Shown: piece by piece, positions 1-13,100 of the stretch | How positions within the stretch are numbered: the stretch's first letter is position 1 | How the letters are laid out: each line of letters starts with the position of its first letter | Source: Taenia hydatigena | Lineage: Eukaryota; Platyhelminthes; Cestoda; Cyclophyllidea; Taeniidae | Reading direction: 5' to 3' | NCBI GenBank assembly: GCA_036345935.2 | Contig: JADWOT020000009.1 | Span: 1,874,287 to 1,938,286 of the forward strand | Length of the DNA: 64,000 nucleotides | Notes under the pieces: generated by a model | Database searches by the model: none | Seen by the model: only the letters and a program-made list of their open reading frames with translations | What the model was told of the DNA's origin: nothing | Translations under genes and position numbers: made by a program

Positions 1-3000
1 TAGGTGAGAAATGAATCCGCCAAAGGGCAAACTGCCCAAGTTGGGGGTAGTCAAAGTCATCAGAATTTTTGCTAGTTGACAAAGCATAAAACGCAAGCCC
101 GAGTTTACGAGATAACGACTGTATTCATGTTAAGATACCTCCACAGATTGGATTTTTAACATCCCAAACGCACTATTCCAACAAATCCGACTGCCAAGTC
201 AGCAACTCCACGACGAGGTGATAAGTGCAAAAGAATTATGGTGGGGATAGGAAACCGAAGATAGTGATGGCATGAGGATTCTCCCAGCCCCAAGAATGAC
301 ACTGAACCCGTAGCGTTAAAACCTCTTTGGTGGTTGTCCATCTTTGTACAGCCATTAATCTCACACAACGAGATACACTTGAGTTCACCCCCAAGACGTC
401 AAAAGGTTGTTTTAGCGACCTTTAGCGATTGATGCACCGATTGCTACTCAACCATGATTGGTCATTAGTGCATCCACGGAGAGACCCGCACCAGCAACCT
501 CAAAATCAGACAGACATGAAAGGTGCACAAATTCCAAGTTGAAGCACTGAACAACTTAAGTATCAATTCTCGCGAAAAAACTAAGAGGACCGAAAAGGAA
601 AAAAACTTAGGTACTTCGAATGTCAGGTGAGATTGACAAGTCCGTTAGATGCATGGATGAGTGAGGGAGGTGGGTGTCAATGGCACCCTCCCATCTCGTA
701 TGCCAAATAGACAGATAGGGGATTTGAGCACATTTCCAGTCCCTGTCAAGACGTCCACATTTGACTCTGTGAAAGTGAAGACTGAAAACTGGGGCCGGTC
801 AATGCAAATATGTGGGATCTGAATGTGTAATTCAAAGAAGGTGAATAATACCAAGAAAATAAGTAAGAGATTACTTTGTGCTTCTAAAGGGAATGTGATA
901 CTATCCGAGTCATTCCAAGCAGAAGTGTGTGGTGGATATTCTTACAACGAACAAAAAAAACAGGCAAATGATACCGTGCCTTACACCTATGGAGAGTAAA
1001 CAAAACAGAGGACAAAGGAAACAAGGGGGCAAAGCTTTTCAAATCCGGAATTTGAACCTTCAGTTTAAAAAGGATAATTTTGCAAAGGGAGAAAACTATC
1101 GTAGGTTGAAAGCAGCAACCAGAACAAATTCTTGTACAAAAGTCAGCCATTTCTCAAGTTGACAGATTGTTCACATCTCTCAGTCAGAGGATGCAGGCCA
1201 ATCCGTTAAGAATTCGCTCAACTAAACAATTCCCTGTATGAACACGAATGAAAGTGACAAGTTAAGAATTTACTGCTGAGTTGGCGTGCAAATGCCGAAA
1301 AGCAATCGTAATAACACAGATTGGCGGGCATAAAATAAGCGACGATAAAAATCCAACGGCTAAAATTATTAGACGACCAACAACAGTTAGTGTGGTCTTC
1401 AATAAGGTCCGCTCCAGCGAGCTGTTTTGAAATGTCAAATGCACGTTGCGGAATGCGTTCGTCAGCCCATTCATGTGGAAATTTGTATTGTATTCACCAA
1501 TTTCCACACATCTTGAACCCACCTTCGTATCACCAAGTGTCAGTTAAAAAAATAAACATTATCTGAGCTCCTCTGCTTTGAGAACTGAATTTAAGTCGTT
1601 TTCAAGGCTCCAGAAGCTGCATGCGACATTTCCATGACGTTTGGAAAAGATGGATGTGAAGTAGCAGAAGGCACCGCCTAGGATTAGTATCAATGATGTG
1701 GTTGTGGTGATGAAACACTGAGACATGAAAGAGCCTATATTCTCGATGATAATGCTGATTTACACATCGCTACTTACAATCTCAACTCGAGAGAAACTTC
1801 TATTGGTATCACGCGTGAGTGATAAAGTGGGATGAGAAAGTGATGAGAGCTAGGCAGTGACAGAACGAAATGCCTTTGAAAGACAGTTGACCCTCTCCTC
1901 GTTTCTAAAATTCACCACACACCGGGCCTTTATGCATGTCAGACTGCTGACTGACTAAAGTGGTGATGAGAAATGGTCGTCTCAATGATTATCGCTAGAT
2001 GATGCACTGATTACTCAACCTACACACCTGACACGGATCGCTTCATCGCCACAGGGCTATGCTTGCTCTGTGTGCGGTTCACTTCAGACGCAATCGTTTA
2101 CTGTGAGTTTGCCGCTCACTGAAGGCAAAACAACAGCTACGCCTAAATTCTACCTACGCGCGACGAAGGTGTGCAAGAAACACGCTCTTATGAGGATCAG
2201 CCATAACGCAAGATCCCAAAATCACATCATAATGAGTATTGCTTTAGGGTGGGAGAGACGAAGGAAGACACTGGCTCATCGTGTCTCGTCCTCACTCCCG
2301 TGAGGTATCAGACAAGTGTAAGCTAAGCAGAATAGACAAATGAAAAAGATGAAAGGGATGAATGCAGCTAGATGGCTACCAATGTAGGAAGGAATTCAAA
2401 ACAAGATTACTTTGTTGGAAAAGAGGTTACAGTGACGAATAAAACCTTTTTGCATTTACCTAGCTTACGTTAACGCGGACCACACAAACTTTTTCGGTAA
2501 CAACGGGCTAATAAAGTGATGGGGCAAGATGAGGTACTGACTGTAGCACGGATCAGCAAAGCTCGTTTGGAATAGTGAAAGCATCGAGAGTAAAATGGTT
2601 TTTATTTTTGAGAAGGCATATACAAAAATATAACGACTAACCTCAAGACTAACTCCAGTGTTGCTAAGCTAAATTGGCATTGTTTCAAACTAGACCAGAA
2701 ATTTACAACTCGATAGCAACAATGAGGTGGAAGAACCCTGTCGGTGATGAAACGATTCCAGCATGTCCAAGTTCATCAAAGTGATGCATGCCAAACCAGT
2801 TCTAACGTGGGAGTGATTTACGAGGGAAGTAACAGATGAAAGCTCCACGAAGATAAGCTTTTGGGCCTTAAGTGAAGCTGCCTCGACACATTTCGAGACT
2901 CTTCTTTTGTGTTTCATTTCAGTGCGTGTAGCCTGGTGCAGCTAACACAAGAAGGGATCGTGTGCCCGATACTCTCAATTGTAGGGAAGACAATGACATA

Positions 3001-4153
3001 AGTCGCGACAAGGTTTCCGGTCTTGCACTGACCGAAAAATTGGTCAATCAAACAGGACACATGGGCTGAGAGGTTTTAGAGCGCTTAGGGGTTGTTGAGA
3101 GTAGTTCAAAGAGAACCAGACAGGCCAACCTCAAGTGAAAACACAATCAATCCCCACAACTGAAACAAACGAGGCCACCGGAGAGTAGCCCCGACTTGGT
3201 TCGCAAAACCACGTAGAAGGGGGTAGAGATAACTCCGGCCAACTTTGTCATGACTAAGCACTCGCCTCTCCAGTCAAATGGCCGAAATTCACCGACTTTA
3301 ATTGTATTTGAAAATTGGAACACCTTCAGAATGGAGATTCTTCAGTCTTTAAAATGACAATCGAGAGAAGCCAAGTCTTGATGATGATCATCGGACAGCT
3401 GTCAACTCCAGCTAGCTATTTTCAGATAAGCGAAAAAGAAACTCACCGTCCAGTTGATATGAAATTAAGGCATGGAAGCCGACCAAGTAGTTGATGCCTC
3501 AGCTCTCTCTCAATTAGGTATTGACAGAACAAAATCACCGTACTTTATTAAAAAGTAACCAAAAAAAAAAGGGTCAATTAATTGCAAAAAAACAGGCGAA
3601 ATCCCTACAATGATGTAAAAAATGTAGCCCCAGAAAAGCTGAATGACCCTCAAATGCGATACTAAGTGCGACCGGACAGGGAACACTAAAGATTAATTTA
3701 GAGCTGCATGTGATATTAAGTGTTGGACCTCTTGTCTGAGTAACTTTCTACTTCTCAAAAGAACGAAGAGTGGAGATCGTCCGCCCTTCGTGGTTTTTAC
3801 GATGGAAAGGCCACAAAAATTGGAGCTGTTGCCGAGCTTTCCACTTCATGCATTTGGGAATACAAAACACAGCTTTTCTTACCTCATAAAGAAAGTAACC
3901 ACAAACCTGGACAAGTGCAATCACAAAAGCGCATCGAGGCCCATTTCCATCTCTCAAACAATTGAGAAGCATACATCCAGGCAAGCAAGCTCGGCGAAAG
4001 AGGAGAAAAGAAAGCCAACGCATAGCATAATAAAAACGCTCGTATATTTCCATAATTCACACACTCTCACACACACAACAATTCGAGAATAAAAAGAAAA
4101 AAGAAATAGAGGCGAAGGGTCGAGGGGAAAACGCCACGGCCTTGCCCGCCTAA
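1..4153. other. Intergenic DNA downstream of ZDHHC17
   Basis: No coding region can be supported here. Open frames are short (about 100 codons at most) and show no recognisable domain or splice-site pattern. The part next to 4153 should carry the ZDHHC17 3' UTR, because that gene is read on the minus strand and stops at 4154. The nearest minus-strand AATAAA that I see lies at 3544-3549 (TTTATT on the plus strand), about 600 bases past the stop. Confidence 0.5.
3544..3549 (-). terminator. Possible ZDHHC17 polyadenylation signal
   Basis: TTTATT on the plus strand reads AATAAA on the minus strand, about 605 bases past the ZDHHC17 stop codon. It is the first canonical signal I noticed in that direction. 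A 3' UTR of this length is plausible but unproven, and a variant hexamer nearer the stop may be used instead. Confidence 0.3.
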
Positions 4154-7100
4154 TCAGGCAATAAATTCGTCTCTACGGCGCTTTTCTCGCTTCTGAGTGT
4201 CCTGCTCCTCCATGAAGGCATTCAATTCATAGATATCGCACCAGTTGATGGGTTTATGCCTGCCCAGTCGAATCCGACAGAGATCTGCTAAGTTGCCTGC
4301 AACACCGCGGTTGTAGGGGCAAGGTGGAAGACCGCAGAGGCAAGAGCAACACTGAGAAGAGGAAGAAGCCTTGGGCCAAACAAGCCCACCGGAGAACTCA
4401 ACGTAGCGATCGACGTTGATACGTTCGTTAGTGGTCACGCCACCCCAGGCCATTTGGTGGAGGTGGACAAAGAAGAGAAGACTCGTCCAGATGACGTAGA
4501 AGGCGGCATTGGTGAAACAATAGGCCACCCAAGGATCACACCACGCAGCTACGCAGGTCCATTGCCAATAGTAGCGCCAGCCGCTCACTAAGGAGGGAGA
4601 GAAGGATCCAGTTCGCAAAGAAGGCCTGGCGGATGAACCCATCAAATTCTACAAAGCTCTGCGCCTCTATAAAGAGGGTTGAATGACTTAGGTCAATAAG
4701 CCTCCAGAACTAGGTAATTGGATGGCGAAAGAGAACCACATCTCTACCCACGTTCCCATACGTGTTTCCCTTTCGTCAATTTCAATGCCCGGGGGCAACT
4801 ATACCTTTGCCTAAACACCGAGACTAACAATCAGATATGTGCTTTCTACGTCTGAAATCTGAAAGAGTAGTTTAAACAGAGTGTCTAACAAAACAACGAA
4901 TAATAAGAGGAAGAAATGAGCTTAATGAGAAATCTCCTACCCAAATTTCCGTATTCATCCGTTTTCACTGGGTTATAGCACGGCGGCGCCACCTGCCAAA
5001 ACAGCACCGCCTCTCGCATAAAGAGCATCAGTGCCAATGAAGTAGCGAGGAGATAGGCAATGAACCATTGGTGATTGTTCTGCCCCACACAATTACCCAC
5101 CCAAGGGCAGTGGTGATCAAATCGGGCTACGCAGCGGTTGCACGCCCGACAATGCTTCGATCGCAGCGGCTTGCGGGCCAGACAGGTGGTGCAGAAGCGC
5201 TTTAACAGTGCTGGACGCCGGAACCCGCCGGTTGCGTCAACACCTTCTACAAGAATTCGACGCACCTCTGCATCAACCACATTCACGACGGCGATCGCAA
5301 CAGCTTCTTCGGAGACGGAGGAGGCAGAGGTGGTGACCGTGGCGGAGGAAGAGGGAATGAAGCCTGGATTGATGGTGCCGGTACGGTAAAGGGAAAACCA
5401 GAGGACAGTGAGGCTGGCGCAGAAGGAGAAGTGCGTGAGGGTATGGGAAGGCCCCACGGTGGGAATGAGGAGAAGGATGCCGGTAACGGAGAGACTGACA
5501 GTGGTGATTAGGCCCAGGCTGAAGACCATGAGAAACTTGAACAGAGAGGAAATAGAAGTGGATAAATGAATCCCAGGACGTTTGGACTATTTAGAAGAGT
5601 TCTATAGGGTTGATTCTAGGACTAGAAGTCAGATCGTTGGACGTGAACCGTGAAGAATGATTACCTGAGAATAATCACGTTAACTAGTTTAAAACTATTC
5701 TCACCAAACACCTTTTTTGGTACACCAAAACTCGACCATATGTGGAACTTTGAAAATGAGATTGTTGCCGATGAGGTGCGTTGACGTTGAGAACTTCACG
5801 ACATGGTCTATGGTGTATGTTTTTGTTTACTACGTCTGATCATTTATTTTTAATGGAAAGCTGGATAAGATGCATAGGACGGTTGGTCAGCGTTCTTAGT
5901 TCATGCGATATACACAGATTGACCTGGATTTAGAAAAAAGTAGCAACCTCCTGAATTGTTCCATTCAGTTAGGAACAACCGAGAAGTGGTGGGACTGTTT
6001 GGTTTTCCTCACCAAAGATTATTTACTGAAAATGATATTCGCCGAGCAATCCAAGTGTAGTCTTCCAGTCTTTAGCAAATGCAAAGCTTATTTACACATC
6101 CTTGCGTTTTGTTTTCCTTTTTTAATTAACTACATCGATCACTCATATTCCGCTGAAATTTTGTCCAAAACAAAAACATGCAAACATTACGAGTTAATTA
6201 GGCAACTTAAACAAATCAGCCTTCCCTGAATGAACAACTTTTTTACTTCGAAAAGGACCTTCGAAGCATTTGTGAAATTTAGAGGGCAGTGGATTCGCAA
6301 TGTGGTAAAGAATTTCCTTTTACTAAGCTTTAACGACGGTATCAGGAGACCAAAAAGTCCGCATCCTTCTGGCTGCAACTCACTAAAATGAATCTACAAC
6401 CTTCCCGACGCCCTAAAGCCTCAAGCATTAATATGTCAGTTTAACCAATCTGAGAAATGTAGTCCAGGCATATTTTCCCAACGAACCAAATTTAACTCAG
6501 TTTCAAAGCTGCCGAATGTACGGATAAAATTAATTGTCCAGGGTCTGGAGAAAGTGAGGCAGCGGAACACACTGTCCTGGCGTGGTTTTCGCATTTGCTA
6601 TACATGACAAGCAGGCCATTCAAAATTGCATCTGCGGTTAGTGGTTAGAAAAGGATTGGATGAAGTAAGTAATTTAAAGCAACAAATAAAGTTTGAAATT
6701 CCAGTTAGCCAGACATGGTTAATCACATTTGCAAATCTTTCCTCTTAACAAGTAATCTGTAGGGAGATTCTTTAGAGATGCAGGTGAATCTACCTTGCCC
6801 CAATTTCTCCCTTCCTCAAATGGTCGGACATTCATGAGGCGACTTCTGGACCAATACTATGGGTGTTCTTGCAGCTTTCATCCACGACTCATCACCCACT
6901 CAGGCCTAAACGTTGAATGAACCGAGTCCAAACAGTGCGGCAAGGTGAAGGAACCGACTCTCGACCTATTGATGCGATCCCTTTCAAGACCCAACGTCTA
7001 AGTGCCAGTGCGCAGACTAATCAAGGCAAATTTCCTTGAAGAGGTTTGAGTGGTTGCTAGTCTTCACGAGGGCAGATAGTTGGGTAGATGTGCGTTCAGG

Positions 7101-10100
7101 ATAGGAACGACACATTCCCCTTCTCCCTTATTCTCCACCCTTCACTTCGATTGTTTTATTTCTGCGCGTAACTGTATGTCAGATCAAAATGGATCATCTG
7201 AACCTCATCTTGCCACACCGTGAATTAAGACCTGAAGGTGAGAAGTTGACAGTCATGTGGGGTGGGGAACGAAGGTGAATCCAAAAAGAAAGACGAAATG
7301 ATTCATTCTGGGCAGTTAAGACAGTCAAATTGGCAACACCCCTCTCAACTTCGCCACCCATCGCTTATGAATGCACCTCAAAGACGAGAGTTTTGGCTCC
7401 AGACTTCTGCATACTTTTTCACCGATGGCGGTGATGCTGTCAGGTGTATTCCAGACTGTGGATTCCCGATCCTCTGGACATCGACTACTGCGGATATGCA
7501 GCTGATTTAATGAAGTTGGAACATTTGACTGCCACCCATGGCGCCACCTCAAATGGTGGTGCATTGACGTGTGGTTCATTCGAACTGATTGACAAGACGC
7601 CACTAAACGCGTTGACTCTAAGGGATCCAATTTAAAGATGAAATTGAGGCAGTCGAAAGACACAGTCTGGGTGGTGGAAAACAAGAATTTGGAGTTGTCT
7701 CCTGAAGGGATCCGGGGTGCGTGATTAAGTGAATGCGAACCCAACTTCCACGTCGACTGAGAAGGCTCGGGATAGAATATTGCAAGTGTTAATGACTTTT
7801 ATTTGGAGTAACCGAGGGAATCAGGTGCAACGGCATTTGCCATTTTCCTACCTGTCCTCGGCTCGTTCATTCACATATGCATTGGGTTTCGCCCAAATGT
7901 CCGATTTCCCGATGTGCAGACAACACCAGTCGGGTGGCAGCAACAAAATGATCCTCCTGCTCGAGGAGGGCTTCGCAACTTCAAAGGAATTCAGCAAATC
8001 CTTCCAAAACAGCCCCAATCGGGGTAAATTTTACAGCCCCTTGAGTTTTTTGATTCACCTTTGATGAGTGAAAAGACACAGTCGGTGAAACGAAGCAATT
8101 CATCGCAGTTTGCCTTTGGCAAACTTTTTCGTGTAATGCATGCCGCAAATGAGTGGCGACACGTTGCTCCATAAATCTTGCTGAGACTTTTGAGGAAAGC
8201 GGAGGAACCTCTCACCAATAATGTAAAAAACGGGTTTTGGAATGTCTATCTTGTCCGTACAATCTGCAATAGCGCGAAAGGAATTACTGTCGATACCTAA
8301 TAACATTTCAAGTTGTACAAACCTCTTGAGAGTAGCAGTGCATGAACCTCTATTGTTTAAATGTATGTTGACTTATGCGGACCTTCAGTCTTCAGAGCGT
8401 GCCAGTAGTCTTCCAACTTATTTTGCGCCAGCGATATATTACCTTCTACAGCATTTAGCTTGCCACGACTTCAGGAGGGACCGGAGACGGTATAAATCAG
8501 ACAATCCTCAATTAATAAAATAAAGTTGCCCAATGGCTTAAATCATCCTTGGTCAATTAAATGAATCGTGGAATTGGGTTTGGATCTACGCTCAAAATGT
8601 AGTCGGCTTTCAGTGAGTCACCAAGCCTTTAAATGCCTTTTCTGTGGATTTTTGCTCCATCAATTCATTCCCAGTAGATGCTAATTCTAACTGAGCCCGT
8701 TTTTGTTTGTCGGGCGATCATTCCGATCAAGAACTGGAAGATCAAGTGTCTAATCCTAGTCATGATTTCCATTTGGATTAAAACTCGTCCACTCTTGTAT
8801 AATGAACTTGGTTACCCACATCGTCTCATTTCTTGTTTGAGTTGAATATTTTATCCATGTGAACGCGCCAAAAAGTCTAGGAAATGAATTGTGTGGTTGT
8901 GAGCATCGCTAAGCACTTCCACTTCTATGAGATGCAGCATTATGGCAGGTCGGAATGAGCCATGTTGTATCTGGCCTGACACGTATCTGCCATCAAGTGC
9001 TGTGCACCTTACTCCCTCGCATATCAATTTTCTATGCTCGCTTGACAGCTTTAATTCATCTATTTCATCATCAAGAAGTTGCACAAACTCAGGAGGTAAA
9101 ACCCGTGTTTTAGCTCCAGTTAGAATCGCTTCTAACAAACTATTAAAAAAGAGTGCCCCACAAAAAAAAAAATAAACTGGGACTTTTAGTCGAAATTATT
9201 TCCCCTCAGTTTAATTCTTCACAATGCTTAATGAGAAACATTGAACGTGTTCTGTAAACCTAACTTCCCAAAGTCCCTTTTAGTTGGCGCAAAACGCGAA
9301 TGGTTTGCTGGTCGACTTGGACCCTACAGACAGTGACAACATAGGGATTTGGGAGCTGACCGCAGCGGAGCTGACTCACCTGCTGCACTTTTCACACGTC
9401 AGGAAAAAGAAAATCCGTGCTCTCATAGTAACTTAAAAAACCGTTTAAATGCATTGGGATAGCAGCACGTCTACTGGGTAATGTCAAACTTGAACTTCTT
9501 TGCTAAAACCCGACAGTACGTCTCTGGAACTCACCCCATACTCGTTAGTCTGCAACTTCATGATATTCGACCGAAACTGCCAGAACACGAGGGGTACGGT
9601 CACCGCCTTCAGCACATACGTCGTCCACAAGGGCAGGAGAGGGGAAAGCAAAGCCGCAAAATCGAGCTGGAGGAGAGCGCCAATGAGAAGGAAACCCACT
9701 ATAGGGAGCGTGAATGCAGTGCAGGTCAGTCCGCGTTTGGAATAGCAGCTAGCAGGCCAGTGGATTTGAAAACGGCGACGGCGAATACGCCGACGACCGC
9801 GACGACCTTTGCCGCCATCTGCTTCTAACTTTTCTGTAACATCATCGGCCTTGATTTCATCCCTGACGTCATTGTCAGAATCTACTTCGGAGGGAGGCAG
9901 AAGACCCCGGGCAATAGCCATTTGCTTTACTCGATGGTTCATCCAGGGGTGGGTCGACATCTACGATGACAGAAATACCATATAGTTGCAGCCTATTGGT
10001 TCGCACTAGTAGAGTGGTTCGACAAATTTGCCATCTAGAATGCAAGCCAAGATAATTGAATATGAACTGTCTGACGCAGAAGGAAACAGATTAAGCTTCT

Positions 10101-13100
10101 CTAACGGCGCTATAAGTGCAAGACCACTCACCCGTATGTTGGTAAAGGGGCCAGTTTTCTACTTTATTCTCGACTCGGCCATGCATACATAACAACGAAA
10201 CAATGGTATCGTCCTTTAATATGAGGCAAGATCAGATCATTTGATGAGAAGTATCTGCTGGAGTAAGTGAATCAGATTTCAAGTTAGGTTCTATAACCAA
10301 CGATAATGATTCGATCGCTTAGCGGAAAGCCCGATTTATTGGCCAACTAAGGACCCTTCTGCCATTTTCGATCATAAGATTGCAAGAGGGTACTCTAACG
10401 GACGATTCCAACTGTATCTTTAGTAAATAACCAACACACTGTCTGACCGCCTATTTGACCAATTTGCCTAAAAACAAGGCAACGCTACTCCTTTGAAAGC
10501 CCTCTCTCCCTTTTATGGAGAAATTGACTCCATAAATTCAGTCTCTCTGCCTGATCAATTTGTTTCATTAAATAGCTGTGCACGAAATGTTTTCCTCTAG
10601 CAACAGATAGTACCGATCAGTCGAAGAGAAACCCTATTCCCACTCCCTAAGACAACACAAAGCCATACCACAAAGCTCGCCCGTAAGAAGATATGTGCGC
10701 ATATCTCGCATATTTTGGCATTTCACAAATGGTCGCAAAATCAAAACCGTAAATATAAGTCAAACTTACCCTGAGAGCATAAAAAAGGATACTTTCAAAA
10801 CCGGATAAATGGTGGTAACATTGAAGTCTATCGACTGTTTAGTGAAAGACCTATGAGGCTCATTGCTAACATTGAGCGCCCGATTTTGAATCCCTCATTA
10901 ACTAATGGGATGCTGCTCCAAACATTATTTATATCCTGAGTTAACAAAACGCTGATAAAAGTAAAGGACAATTGCTTGGGTTAATACCACTAGAACGCGG
11001 AGAATAGGAGAGTGCCTTCTTTCCCCACATCACAAAGCCCACATCCTCACAGGGAGTAGAACTTTCTTCTGACTGGCTCACCTGTTCCCACTGTTTTTTT
11101 CGGAGGGCGTGATTCGGGTAGGCAGACCTCAGGGACGATTATTATTTGGCCTCTAACCAGTGACTAATTGTTCCTGAGGTCAAACCACACACAAAACAAA
11201 TATGGACACAAAAAATGAATTCGACATCGTGATATAAGGATGAAGAAACGGAATTCCTAATAAAATGAGATAATTGTTTACAATTTCACGGCAAGTGGGG
11301 TGTAAATATGCAAAAAATTTAATGAATAAGGGAGAATTGTGAGAGCCACATAATGCTATCTTGGTGTTACTGTTAGCATAACTGGAATGGTAGTGAAAAT
11401 GGCTCTAAAAAGGAGACTTAAAACGCGATATAAGATTCAATAGGAAACTATATCCGAGTTGATTTGAAACTTAGAAACGTAGCCAATTTATCTTCACATC
11501 ATAAAAGAGCCCCACCCCTTTTATTTTCCGCAAATTCTCAGAAACACTGCTTCTAAAATCACTGACCAGGTCCTGTGTTAGAGTGAGGTAATGCAGACAA
11601 ACTCAAGGGGTAGGGAGAATAGGCGTCAATGAGGCGGAGCCAAGATGCAACTTGGGTTATGGACTAACAATGAACTGCCCGCGCCGGTGTTTAGTTCCTC
11701 ATCACTGCAGGGTGCGTGGAAGGCGATATCGCTGCAGTGAACTCGAGATAAAGACGTAAAATTGTACTGTATAAAGCAAGCTTACTGTACCCATCGATAA
11801 TGCCAAGCGTCTAGGATAAATGGCCCTCATCACTAAATAACTCTCTGTATTGACCTCTATTAGTCCTCCCGCATATCCATTTGAGGTCTTGAATGCCAGA
11901 TTATAAACGGCAAAGAATGGTGAAAACACGCGGGGGTGGACTGCCCTCTTCGGAAGCCTGATGTCTGAGACCTTTTAATGTAATGCCTACAAAGAGGGCA
12001 AAGCATGGGCTTTAGAAAGAATGGATTTGAAGTGTGAGGTGTTGCTGTGACCTATTCATAGGCTTAAAAAGTCGAGAGTAAATCGCATACTAGCCAGACA
12101 TGGTGGGGTGTTCATGGCCATTGCATTGTAAGTGACACTGCGAAACACGCTAATAACCGTTGAGAGCATGTGGGGATAAGAAACAGGTAGTCGATTTGAC
12201 TACTGGGTAAAATTTATCACGAAAAGGGAAGTAGGACAGCCGAATAATCCTTATAACGAACCAGATCACGTTTCCGGTCACTTCAAAGCACACAGGTAAA
12301 ATTGGAAGCCGGAGGAAGTGACGAGACACTACTGGATCGAAACAATAGACCTTCGTGGATAAACATCCCTTACTCCCCTTTCAGCACAAACCTTACCTCA
12401 AGAGAGGAAAGTGAGGAATTTGAAGAGGGAGCTGATTTGAAGGGAAAAACCCAATTCGTGGGTGACTGAAAGTTATGGCCAAATGTAGAGACCCAATCTA
12501 TAAGCGAGTAAGGGTGAATCAGGACTCTAAGAGACAAAGGACTGCATTAACCTTGCGAGGCATCACATTTCACTTCAGCTTTAAGTTTCGAAAATTGACT
12601 GAAAAGAGAGGGAGAAAGATAAAGAAAAGACAAAACAGTCAAACCACAATTTCCATACAACAAAAACCAGACAAAAAGAATGGAAACGAGGAAGGGAGAC
12701 AAGGTAAAAATGACGGCTCGACCAAGTAAGCAGGGAGTAAACACGAAAGTTCTGCATGCATATCAACTACCAAAAAGAAGAATACTTCCAAGAAAAGGCT
12801 TGGCTTGGAAGCGAATTTAAATGGAGACACACTAGCCTCTCCTACCAAGCAGTACATTTCGGAAAACTTTTGCCGCACAAAAACGAACCCAGTGAAAGGA
12901 GAAGTCGAAGGGGAACATGAGCTGACCTTAATAGAGAGACTGTAAGGGAGATGAACCATCCAAATAGCATTTCAATAAGAGGGACCCGTTTTCGCCCTTG
13001 TCGAAGATAAGGAGGAATAGTAGCTAATCTGACAAATAGCACCTCAATCCATCTTTCGATTAACACCTTGGAGATGTACAAACGATCTAATCAGATAGAA

